64,000 nt of DNA, from NCBI GenBank assembly GCA_032209605.1, contig JASFXZ010000009.1, forward strand, positions 13,131,553-13,195,552. Direction: 5' to 3'. Below the pieces are notes generated by a model. That model saw only the letters and a list, made by a program, of their open reading frames with translations, had not been told where the DNA came from and did no database searches. This document shows, one piece after another, positions 1 through 9,600 of this stretch. The DNA comes from Mactromeris polynyma. Taxonomy: Eukaryota > Mollusca > Bivalvia > Venerida > Mactridae. The translations under genes and the position numbers were made by a program. How positions within the stretch are numbered: position 1 is the stretch's first letter; each line of letters starts with the position of its first letter.

Positions 1-35
1 TTTTACGATTTTTGATATTTCATGTTGCTGGTTAG

Positions 36-643
36 GGTCAGAGGAACTCCTATAGTAAAAACCCGGGGATTTCCTCTCCTGCGCGGGAGAGGAACTTTAA
101 ATCAATATATCTATGTAAACATTCATTGGATTAATATTTCAAGCATATACATCTATTATCAATATATTAATTAACCTATCTGAACCGTAACATTTGTTTT
201 GAAAACCTTGAATACGTTGTAACGGTCAATCCTTTTCAGAGTAAGCTAAACAAATAATTTTCTTCATGTAAATATGTATTTGGGTCAAAGCACCTGGCTG
301 TCACGTGATCGAAAACGAGAGGAATTTTAATGCCTTCACCGCTTGTATGACGTCACTTTTCCTCGCGAGAGTACCGCGTTATTATGCAAATGAACAATAT
401 GGCCGATTTCGTAACGATTTCGGTACTGCATAACATAAATGTTTTTTTATGAAACTACAGTACATAAAGGGGCAGTTTTATCATTGCAGATTGTTAAATT
501 AAATATCAATTTACCGATTTGTTCGGCTAACTTTCCGTTAAAATGAGACCAAACGCCACATACACCGTTGAAAGTACACGACTGTACACGACTGTGTGGT
601 TTTCAGTAATCCCCGGGTTTTTACTATAGGAGTTCCTCTGACC
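36..643. mobile_element. Short TIR element (MITE-like), perfect inverted ends
   Basis: A 36-bp sequence starting GGGTCAGAGGAACTCC at 36..71 recurs as its exact reverse complement at 608..643. Both ends are flanked by TA (34..35 and 644..645), as expected of a TA target duplication. About 540 bp lie between, with no convincing ORF; two 60-80 aa frames overlap the right end but have no recognisable features. A further short hairpin lies just inside the left end (about 73..94). The structure fits a non-autonomous DNA transposon of a TA-targeting superfamily. The superfamily itself is not identifiable from what I see. Confidence 0.7.
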
Positions 644-645
644 CT

Positions 646-3064
646 AAGCCGCAAAAAAAAAAAAATAGAGTCAGAGAAGTCTCGGATTATATTTAATGTT
701 GATGTACAATGTACGATTGCCGCGCCAACTTCACTCAACTGGTTTTATATCCACTTTAATGTTATGCATCGAAAGAACAACGAATGAACAATATCTATGA
801 ATGAACAGGTCTTCGCTCGACAAATACTCTAGGTATAACATAACACACAAGGGCATGGTGTATGCAATTACCCCAAAACAAACGGACACAACATATAGAA
901 AACTACACTTCGTACAGGATGAAAACGTATTGAAACAACATGCATGCTCCATGGAGAGAATCAATTTAACAAGAAACAACTGAATAATAATGATATTATC
1001 TGATTATTTGATTGTAATTCAATCGAAATATAATCTATTCCAAACTGCACTTTAGAAAGTAACCTCAGGAGACGAATACGTCCAGAAAATATAAAGTGAC
1101 AACAATTTGTGACATTTAAGATATTCCAAACCAATTGTGGCTAAATCATTATGACATAGAAATGCACATCCCAAATTAGTGAGTTGTTCAGGAGATTTAA
1201 TCAATGAGTTTTGTTAGAAGCTTAATGCACGTCTCTTGTGAAAATGTAAAATTAAAGCATGAAATTCATTAGACACGAATGAGTACTAAAATGATTTAAT
1301 AATGTTGATTAGGGACTCCAAACCCAAGGTTATCACAAACTCGGTTACATCAACAACTGTGTTTAGGAGACGCGAGGGACTGTAAATAGGTTGCTACAAA
1401 GAAGGCCACATACATAAGACAATACCTCCCCAGGCCTTTTTCTGCCTATTTTGGGAAAATACTATAGATACATTGGGAAATTTTGCGTCGTAAAATTTGC
1501 CACTTTCAGAAAACTCCAATTTTGGAATTTTCATAGAACCGACTTTTCATATCTAAATTTTATATAAAGAAGTATTCTAATCTACATTTCTGTCAAAAGA
1601 CACAAGAATGTCCACAAACATGTATGACACAAGGGACAATAATGGAATTATTCAAAGAACTTCTAGATAAACCAGGTTGCTACAGTAGACGAACTTTCGT
1701 AGGTACATCTGATTGGGAAAAAACATATATTTGGCTAACGGCATGTCAGATAGTCTGATCCGTGGGAACTTTAGAAAAAGGCCTGTCACCACACAGACCT
1801 CTGAGAACAATTAATGAGTACAAACTGTGGGGAAGAAGGGAAGGGGAATTATTGAATGTAACACTTCACGCTTACCCTCGGATCAACAGATGACAATGTA
1901 ACTAATAATATGCAGCAATATGTTGCCACTGTACTGATATATATCGTGGTCAGCCTTATCTTGACATACGTAAAGTTCACACATTTGATAGAATTACAAC
2001 CGTTGCAATTCGTCACGTTCAATTGACATTCGAACTTTTTATGTTCCAGTGTTTCAGCTTGTTGTGTGAAACAATAGATGCACGTATTTTTGCACTGAAG
2101 TTTGCTGGTTTTCTTAATAAGTATTCGGTGAAACAATTAATGGAATATTCGTGAACACAAACAAAAATTACTCAATAAGATAGACTGTTTCGGGCTTTAC
2201 GCTGTTTTAAATGCCACATATTGTAAAATACTGTGTGTAGGTGTTATTATCATGTTATTACAACCAGATGTCTTGGACGCACAAGCTATACCGACTTGTT
2301 TTAGTCTGCACATGATAACTAATGGTAAAAAAATACCTCTGACATAATATAGAAATATAGTCGATAATGTGATACAAACAAGTCTCTAGATCTAAACCAA
2401 GCGAGCATATCTACATACCAGCAATCAGCAGCCTCATGCAATCAGCGCTCACATTGCTTTGTTCGGTGTACCTGAATGTGATTTTACAGGTAATTATGAT
2501 TAGTGAACACTAAATACAAACCGAAAAGACATATTCAGTAAATAAAACACGCTCAACTAACATGCAAAAGAATGTGTGCAGTCAGCAAACAGTTATTATC
2601 ACAATGCGGCATATCTTGTTTGTTTGATTATAATTTAAAATGTTCCTTTAGTCAATTTCCTGTATACGCGTTCTTTCTAACCGGCTTATAAACGTTGCTG
2701 TATTGTTTAGTAATGAACATTGATATTATTCTCAACCGTTGTATTAAGATAAGGACCATTGACTACATATATGTGTGTGTTAATGTAGTGTTACTTTAAA
2801 CATCACAGACAATCGGAACTGTTCAAACATGTCAAGTGTTTGTTGTTATAGGCAGAAATACTCGTCATATTTGAAATATAACGTTTTGTTTGTTTTATCG
2901 AAAAGGCGCCTTTGTATTTTTTCTATATTTATTTAACACATTTACAAACACATATACTTCATCAATCTGTTTCATGGTTGTTCGCTCATCGTTAATACGT
3001 TCAAAAGCACGTGCCTATCACGTGACCGAGCGGTTATGGCATTCGCCTTCGGAGAAAGCGGTTG
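646..3064. other. AT-rich stretch without a recognised gene
   Basis: Contains only short ORFs (under 100 codons) with no domain I can name. Bases 1437..1785 are a diverged copy of a dispersed repeat also present inverted at 53880..54125. Bases about 1385..1435 resemble the end of another repeat (see 24702..25020). The last 60 bases, just before the retrotransposon, include a tRNA A-box-like string (gaccgagcgg, near 3022). Confidence 0.5.
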
Positions 3065-3068
3065 AACG
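3065..3068. repeat. Target-site duplication, left copy (aacg)
   Basis: aacg directly precedes the left LTR and the same four bases directly follow the right LTR at 14595..14598. Ty3/Gypsy integrases typically make 4-6 bp staggered cuts, so this marks a single intact insertion event. Confidence 0.85.
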
Positions 3069-3295
3069 TGAAGCAACCTGTTAGTTTACCTATTCTCGTA
3101 ATTCGGTCTTCACGGTTAATATTCTATGCTCGCCCAGAACTCGTAGAGCCTTTTTATCAACGTCTTACACTCAACATGGAGTCTTACTGTTTCGCGCCAA
3201 ACATCGTCATCTCGCGCCGTTCTCGCACAGCTCTCGCACAGATAACACCCATGCGGACCGTTCCGTGACCGAGACCGGAATCCCAGGTCACTACA
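3069..3295 (-). repeat. 3' LTR (227 bp)
   Basis: Identical over its whole length to 14368..14594. On the sense strand it begins TGTAGTGACC and ends GTTGCTTCA. A TATA-like GATAAAAAG lies on the sense strand (plus 3150..3158). A 60-odd-codon frame runs through both LTR copies on the plus strand, but it is simply the antisense of the LTR. Confidence 0.97.
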
Positions 3296-3304
3296 CTCCC
3301 CCCG
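3296..3304 (-). other. Polypurine tract
   Basis: On the sense strand the bases immediately upstream of the 3' LTR read GTCGGGGGGAG and then TGTAG of the LTR. A purine run at this position is the standard plus-strand DNA primer of LTR elements. Confidence 0.85.
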
Positions 3305-3665
3305 ACTTTATCTAAAAGAGCCGGGGTTACCCCTAAGTATGTACCACATCAAACTTAGCATTCCAACATGTACCACACAAAATCCGATGTAGATGGCGGT
3401 CAGTTCAACACTCACTCTTCCTGGGCAGGTCTAGGTCCTCTAGACGGATTACCAGTACTAAGTGAGCCACCCTTTCAAGTAACTGACAACTTGCCCGATG
3501 TCCCAATGACATCTCCTCACGTCAACCTTGTACCACACGGCTGATCAACTACTCATGTACCACATAATAAACACAGGGATGTACCACATAAAAACACAAG
3601 GATGTACCACATAATTACCTTGCCAATACTAGTCACTCTCCTATCTTCACTCCAACTCCAGCACC
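3305..3665 (-). other. 3' UTR of the element, dense in GGU hairpins
   Basis: This 360-nt non-coding part lies between the third ORF's stop and the polypurine tract. It contains six copies of the heptamer GTGGTAC on the sense strand (plus coordinates 3341, 3370, 3530, 3557, 3581 and 3604). Four of them lie in perfect 4-bp triloop hairpins of the form ATGU-GGU-ACAU, and the other two pair over 3 bp. The last three are spaced 24 and 23 bases apart. Confidence 0.8.
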
Positions 3666-6548
3666 TCACGTCTGTCGGTACAACCGTCTGCCATTCACAA
3701 GGGTGGCTGCCAGTATGTCGTTGGCATTTTCGCCCCTCACCCTTGCCACCGCTTCTGCTGTCAGTCCTAGGAAACTGGGTGCCGATACTCTGCAACCTCC
3801 ATGGGGGAAATACGGGGCATCTGTTTCTAGTAACAGTCTGTTACGGTCCAGGCTTCGCAGAGCTTCCGCCTGGGGCCTTAGAAACCTCCCCCCTGCCACC
3901 ATATTGGTGTATCCAAAATGGGCGTTAACAAAGTGCCCCACCCAGCGTTCCTGATCTCTCTTGTCTCCACTGAAGCAGTGCACATGAATACGCTGGAGTC
4001 TGGGTACCACCCCTACACACTGGTAAAACAGTGAGGCCAGCAATTCCGAAAACACATCCATCCTGCGGCTCCTGCAGTGCAAAACCAGCACATGCCTTTC
4101 TTCCAGAAAGGTCATGGCGGTTGCAAGGACATCCCTCTGTCTTGCCCACTCTTCCACCGGCACTGTGTGGTCCAATCCCACTTCTCCCAATCCTACCACC
4201 TCTGGCAACCTCAACAACTTCCTCAGCCTGTCCCACACTGCCGGTGTAACTGAAGCCGCATGCTTTGGGTGGATCCCCACAGTCACCGCAATCCCCTGTC
4301 GCTTGAGACACATGATTTCGTCATGGGACGGGTAACTGACTGGGTCGCAGAAGTTCGCTACTCCTCCAACCACATCCACCCTCTTCCTCGACTCCTCTGG
4401 TCTCACCTGTCTAAGTATTGCCCTCATGTCATACGTAGCCATTCCCAGCTCCCGACTTAATCTATCCACATGGAAATGGCTATCGAATGCCTGCCTGGGC
4501 ACATTCTGTTGGGTATGCGCCACCTTCCTATCCGTACCACGGATACTTGTGGCCTCCGACACTCCCTGTGGCCCATGATGTAATTCCTCCCTTCCTACGC
4601 CCGAAGTCTCTGTACTACATCGACTTCGGTAAACCTCCTGCTGCACCCGTTCTACGCCCGAAGTCTCTGTAACACATCGACTTCGGTAAACTTCCTCCTG
4701 GCACACTTCTACCAGCTCCACCCTTCTGTCCCCGGGTACACTGATGACTATATTCTCCAGTGCATCCCCATCACTCTCCTCGTCACTCATTACTGCTGGC
4801 ACAAGTGTGTCTGTTTCACTCTCCTCCTCACTCATAACTTCTGGCACCAGTGTGTCGGTATCACTCATATCCTCCTCTTCCACCCTCACAACCGGCACCC
4901 GTCCTTCCTGTCTGCTTGGCCCAGGAGTGTAATCGGTGTTTGCTGGCGCCAACCTCTGCATTAATTCATTTCGTCTGTCTGGGTTGCTGAACAGACGCAT
5001 GAATAAATTATATTCCCGACTTGACAGTCTCCTCAGCAACTGCGTCAGTATGGCCCAGTGAAACACTAATACTGGTGAATTTAGAGGGTTCAAGGTCAAC
5101 GTATGGGGCACCTTCAACTTTAACACCTTGGAGGTGCGACGTACCACGTCCACCAACCAATCATCGATCTTCTTGTCTTTGTTCATTTCCCCGATGGACT
5201 CACTGTTCACAAACTGCATCAAGCTGTCCACCGGGGAATCCATCTGTCCAGACAACTTGTCGGCCAGGTACCCCAACGCCTCCACCCTATCAATGTCCGC
5301 TTCACTACCCACCGCGTCCCTGTCCAGCTTGGTGGGGTAGTGAAAGTTACAAGAGTGGGCCTTTGGGTAGCTATAATCTTGCTTGCACCATGGGATTGGA
5401 CAGTTATGTCGGTGCCTACTTGCCCTCTTCTCGGTATGTCTACCAGACACAGGACCATCACGCCTCCTGGGACTCTCCCGACGCTGCCACTTGCGTTGCC
5501 CCCCTGGGCTCACATGCCGTCTCTTCCCCTCTCCGCTGCTTGAAGCTTCAGGGCATGCTCTCCTGTCCTTCCCAGCGTGGCTTTCCTTCCCCTGATCTTC
5601 CCTCTTCCTGGGGCTTACGTGGCGATGTGATTGAGGTCTGCTGGCTGCGATGGTAGCCCGGCTGCTTGAAACCCCGACGCTACCTCCCCTACCTCTGGAT
5701 GGTAGCCTGCTACTACCAGCAGCAGTTCCTCCCCTTCTGTCTCCTGTCGTGTTTCCTCTACTCCCCACAGCCGTACTCCCTCCGCTAGCTATTGGAGCTA
5801 CCTGCCTACTTCCCGCAGCCATCCCTCCCCTTCTTGATTCTGACGAAATCCTGCTACCAGCAACCGTCCCTCCCCGTCTCGCTCCTGACCTAATCCTACT
5901 ACTACCAGCAGCCGTCCCTCCCCGTCTTGCTCCTGAAGTAATCCTACTACTACCAGCAGCAGTACTTCCTCTCCTAGCTCCCCTATGCTCTTCCCTACGA
6001 CGGGGAACACCTCTCCTCTGTACTACCTTCCAATCCATATCCTTACTGCTACCAGCAGTACATTCCTCTGCGGCCTGCACACTGGGTTCTGTAACCACAG
6101 GTGCCTGTTCCACTTCCTCATACTCGTAATCCAGGACCTCCAATTCCACCGTCTCTTCCAGTCCCTGGACCTCCTCCCTGACCCTTGCTTCTCCTCCCGC
6201 CGCATTCTCCACCACCCTCTGGATTGTTGGATCACTCTGTAGCCTGATATCCTTACTACAGGCTACCGATTCTGCAGACTTCCTCCCCTGCTTGGGCAGT
6301 GCAAACACATTCCGCACTAACCACTCCCTGTTTGCAAACTGCAAGCCATCAGCATCCAGGGCTACCCTCTTCAGCCACTGGTTGTTCTTCCTCCTCTTGG
6401 CTATCTTCACCTGCCCTACCAGGGCTTCCTTCAACTGTTCTGGTGATCCGGAACACAGCATCAGACGCTTCACCAAATCTATGCTTGGCATCAAATATCC
6501 TGATGCTGTTTCCTCCTTCAGTCTGCGCATGAAGTCACTACCTTCCAT
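3666..6548 (-). CDS. ORF3: RG-rich protein with C-terminal TatD nuclease domain
   Basis: This 960-aa frame starts at an ATG 63 nt after the pol stop. The C-terminal 272 residues form a TatD-family metal-dependent hydrolase domain with every usual metal ligand visible: DSHFH (His691, His693), GLGEVGLD (Glu789), LVLHC (His824), HCFSG (His857) and ETDAPY (Asp910). TatD proteins are 3'-5' DNA exonucleases or DNases in the families studied. Upstream are an acidic stretch (120-165), RG-rich repeats built on 'RRGGTAAGSSR' (about 178-300), a very basic segment (300-380), a possible zinc site (Cys383, Cys388, His398, His403), and duplicated acidic motifs containing TDTLVP. The long low-complexity N-terminus ahead of TatD resembles the layout of animal TATDN2. 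There is no signal peptide or membrane segment, so this is not an envelope protein despite its env-like position. It is probably made from a spliced RNA, because an acceptor-like site abuts its ATG. Its role in the element (cDNA processing, end trimming, host interference) is unknown. Confidence 0.93.
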   Translation of the reverse strand: MEGSDFMRRLKEETASGYLMPSIDLVKRLMLCSGSPEQLKEALVGQVKIAKRRKNNQWLKRVALDADGLQFANREWLVRNVFALPKQGRKSAESVACSKDIRLQSDPTIQRVVENAAGGEARVREEVQGLEETVELEVLDYEYEEVEQAPVVTEPSVQAAEECTAGSSKDMDWKVVQRRGVPRRREEHRGARRGSTAAGSSRITSGARRGGTAAGSSRIRSGARRGGTVAGSRISSESRRGGMAAGSRQVAPIASGGSTAVGSRGNTTGDRRGGTAAGSSRLPSRGRGGSVGVSSSRATIAASRPQSHRHVSPRKREDQGKESHAGKDRRACPEASSSGEGKRRHVSPGGQRKWQRRESPRRRDGPVSGRHTEKRASRHRHNCPIPWCKQDYSYPKAHSCNFHYPTKLDRDAVGSEADIDRVEALGYLADKLSGQMDSPVDSLMQFVNSESIGEMNKDKKIDDWLVDVVRRTSKVLKLKVPHTLTLNPLNSPVLVFHWAILTQLLRRLSSREYNLFMRLFSNPDRRNELMQRLAPANTDYTPGPSRQEGRVPVVRVEEEDMSDTDTLVPEVMSEEESETDTLVPAVMSDEESDGDALENIVISVPGDRRVELVEVCQEEVYRSRCVTETSGVERVQQEVYRSRCSTETSGVGREELHHGPQGVSEATSIRGTDRKVAHTQQNVPRQAFDSHFHVDRLSRELGMATYDMRAILRQVRPEESRKRVDVVGGVANFCDPVSYPSHDEIMCLKRQGIAVTVGIHPKHAASVTPAVWDRLRKLLRLPEVVGLGEVGLDHTVPVEEWARQRDVLATAMTFLEERHVLVLHCRSRRMDVFSELLASLFYQCVGVVPRLQRIHVHCFSGDKRDQERWVGHFVNAHFGYTNMVAGGRFLRPQAEALRSLDRNRLLLETDAPYFPHGGCRVSAPSFLGLTAEAVARVRGENANDILAATLVNGRRLYRQT

Positions 6549-6568
6549 CCTGAAAAATACAAAATTAA
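6549..6568 (-). promoter_or_regulatory. Splice-acceptor-like site before ORF3
   Basis: The sense strand reads TTTTGTATTTTTCAG followed by G and then the ORF3 ATG. A T-rich tract plus CAG/G is a good metazoan 3' splice site. Its position one base upstream of the start codon suggests a subgenomic spliced mRNA, as for env in retroviruses. Sense-strand GTAAGT at plus 14124..14129 in the leader is a candidate donor; others such as AAG/GTAATC (near 13694) are possible. This is inference without RNA data. Confidence 0.5.
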
Positions 6569-6577
6569 CTCGGAGTC

Positions 6578-6598
6578 AGTTACATTACCAATGTAACT
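6578..6598 (-). other. 9-bp GGU hairpin in pol-ORF3 spacer
   Basis: A perfect 9-bp stem (arm AGTTACATT) carries the triloop GGU, in the 63-nt gap between pol and ORF3. It is the second longest uninterrupted member of the dispersed GGU hairpin set, and the loop is closed by U-A as elsewhere. Confidence 0.75.
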
Positions 6599-6611
6599 TT
6601 ACCGCGGATAA

Positions 6612-9600
6612 TTAATTCCCCAGAGTCCCCTTCCCTACTTTGCAACCCTGACATTTATACTTATCAATTTCTAGGGCTTCAGTGGGGGTTATGTTAATGC
6701 AAGACCCATGGAACCATTCCTCACAGTAGTCACACATTATCATAAAACGGCCCTGCCAAGGCTTCCTACAATTGCAATACAGCCTAGTAATATCTTCATC
6801 TATTTCCTCTTCCTCCGGATCTTCTTTCCATTTCTCAATCCATGATGGCAGTTTCCTGTCGCGGCAGGGCTTAAGCCTATCATGGTTTGTCACAAACACT
6901 GAATTCTTCAATTTCACCCTACAGATGAACGAAGATATTTTCTTAACTATAACTCCTGGCCCTTTCCAAGGGGAACACAACTTCTTACATTTCCCCTTTA
7001 TCGAGGCAGTATCCAGGACATGTACCACATCTCCTACTGCATACGATCTAGTCAGCACTCGGAGATCATAATCTCTCTTCATCCTCTTCAGTGATGTGTT
7101 CATAGTCTTCCTGGCTGTATTGTGAGCCCGTTCAATCTCTGATGTCAGCTTAGCCACATAGCTTTCCGGATCTGTATCACAGACTCTACCCTCTACCAGA
7201 GGAAACATCAAACTTGCTGGTGTGTTTGTCTCACGTCCCAACATCAGCCTATTGGCAGTAAAGCCAGTACTGCGATTCACTGAGGCTCTCAAGGCGCCTG
7301 CAATCTGCTGCAAATTTAGGTCCCATTGATGTTGGTTCTTTCCAATAAAACAACGCACCGCGTCCATCAATGTTCTATTATACCTCTCAACCTGGCCATT
7401 TGAGGCGGGGCGGTATGGTGTGGTCCTTGTCTTGTGAATTTGCAGTGCTTCACACAGCGCAGTAAACAGCTTTCCTTCAAAATTCCTTCCTTGGTCAGAG
7501 TGAATCCTTAACGGGTACCCAAACCGGGCAAAGAATTGGTTCACTGCCGCCCTAGCTGTTACCTCTGCATTCTGCGACGGTAATGGTACACACTCCACCC
7601 ACTTGGTGAACTGGTCCACCATCATCAATATGTGCTCATTACCCCGTGAAGTCCTTGGAAGGGGCCCCATAAAGTCTATGTGCACCCTCTCCATCGGCGC
7701 ACTTGCTTGAAATTCAGTTAGTGGGCACCTCCCATAACGAGCTAGCTTCTTGTTCTTGCTGCAGACGTCACAGGTAGCCACGAAATTCTTCACATCCTGT
7801 GACAGGCTATACCAAGCAAACTTCTCCTTCACTTTGGCCTTAGTTCTGGCCACACCCTGGTGGGCTGCTGAGGGTAGGTCATGATTCAGGCTCATGGCCT
7901 TTTCCCTTAAACTTGCCGGTACCACCAGCTTCTTGTCCTCTGTGTCTTCCCCCATGTAGAGAACCCCATCTACCAGATGGAAAATCTTCTTATTAAGCCA
8001 ATAAGATTTCTCTGCTGGACTTGCCATGAACAGGGCTCCTTCCGATGGTTCCTCCCCATTTTCCAACCAACTGGAAATGAACTTCAACTCCCCATCCGCT
8101 GCCTGTTCTTCCCTCAACTCCTTCACTGACAAGCCCCAACTCGACTGTACCGGATCACTCTTCACCTCCACCTCCGTGATCCCACCACTCAAAATCTCAT
8201 ACTCTCCATCTACCATTGCCACGTCTATATGCACCCCTTGATCTTCCTCCAGATCCACTAGCTTCTGCAGTGACTCCCCCTCACTGCGCCTCAACTTCTG
8301 ACCTTCAGCTGCAAAATCCACAGTCTTGCAACGTAGACAGCTACTACAGGTACTCCCGGCAGCCCCTCTTCCCCTTTTGCCTGCCTGCAACTTCCAGGAC
8401 TCCCTACCCGCAGTCTTCCTGCTGCCCACGCTTAGCACCTCCTGGCAGTCACTATTCATAATCTTCCGGCCCTCCTCAGTGCTCCCCACCTCAGATCCCA
8501 AATGAACAGCTTCCCGACTACCATCTCCACTGAATGACCCCAAACCGAGCATATCTCCCACTGTACATTGCTGTACTTCTTTGGTACACTGAGGTACCAC
8601 CTCTTGAGATACCCCAACTTTGGGTTCATCTAGACTTCTTGTGCTCCCCGCAACACTGCTAACTATACTTCCCGCTGAAGCAAGTGGTACTGCATCATCA
8701 ACTTCCGCAATGAACTTCGACCATTGCTCATCTGCCTTCCTGCAGTACTTGCAACCTCCACACGGTAGATCTTCCACCTCCACATTTGCATCATAGTACT
8801 TGCAAATGTCCTCTGGTACAGGTGGCCGTGACAATCCATCTGCATTTCCATGCTTGTTTCCTGCTCTGTGTCGCAGAATGATGTTATACTGCGACAACTC
8901 CTCCATCCATCTTGCAAGCTGACCCTGCGGCTCTTTGAAATTAAGCAGCCACGTCAAACTTGAATGGTCTGTTCTCAACATGAACGGTTTCCCTAACAGG
9001 TAATACCTGTACTGTCTGGTGAACCGTACCACGGCTAACAGCTCCCTCCGCGTAACACAGTAATTTCGCTGTTCATGTGTCAACGCATAACTTCCATACG
9101 CAATCACCTTCTCCATTCCATCTTGAACCTGACTCAGTTCTGCCCCAATGGCCACATTGGATGCATCAGTGTCCAATATGTATTCATCTGTATGGTTTGG
9201 TAATGCTAGTACTGGGGGTTCCACTAGCGCCTTCTTCAGGGCCCCAAATGCCCGCTGCTGCGCTTCTCCCCACAGGAATTTGTTCTTGCCCAACACCCCG
9301 TACAACGGCTCGCTCAACTGGGCAAAATCCTTCACAAAACCCCTGTGGTAATTTGCTAACCCCATAAACCTCTCCACATCCTTTGAGCTCTGGGGAATTG
9401 GCCACTCCTGTACCACAGCTATATCCTTCTCTGACATGGCCAAACTATCCTCACTCACTATACGCCCCAGAAACTCAACTTCATGTTGAAAAAACAGGCA
9501 CTTCTTCGGCTTTAGTTTCAAACCATACTGGCTGAGCCTCTCCAACACTTCAGCCAGGTTACTTAGGTGATCCTTGAATGTTCTACCGAGGACCAGAATA

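Noticed and set aside
3703..5656. Plus-strand ORFs of 70-211 codons opposite ORF3
   Set aside because: Antisense shadows of the GC-richer ORF3. They carry proline/serine-rich translations with no motif of their own.
5700..5960. Repeated GCTGCTGGTAGT stretches as further array members
   Set aside because: They can pair only with several G-U wobbles and encode the AAGSSR protein repeat, so I left them out of the hairpin count except the perfectly paired sites at 5852 and 6044.
3666..6548. ORF3 as an envelope gene
   Set aside because: No signal peptide, no transmembrane segment, no furin-type or fusion features. The C-terminus is clearly TatD-like.
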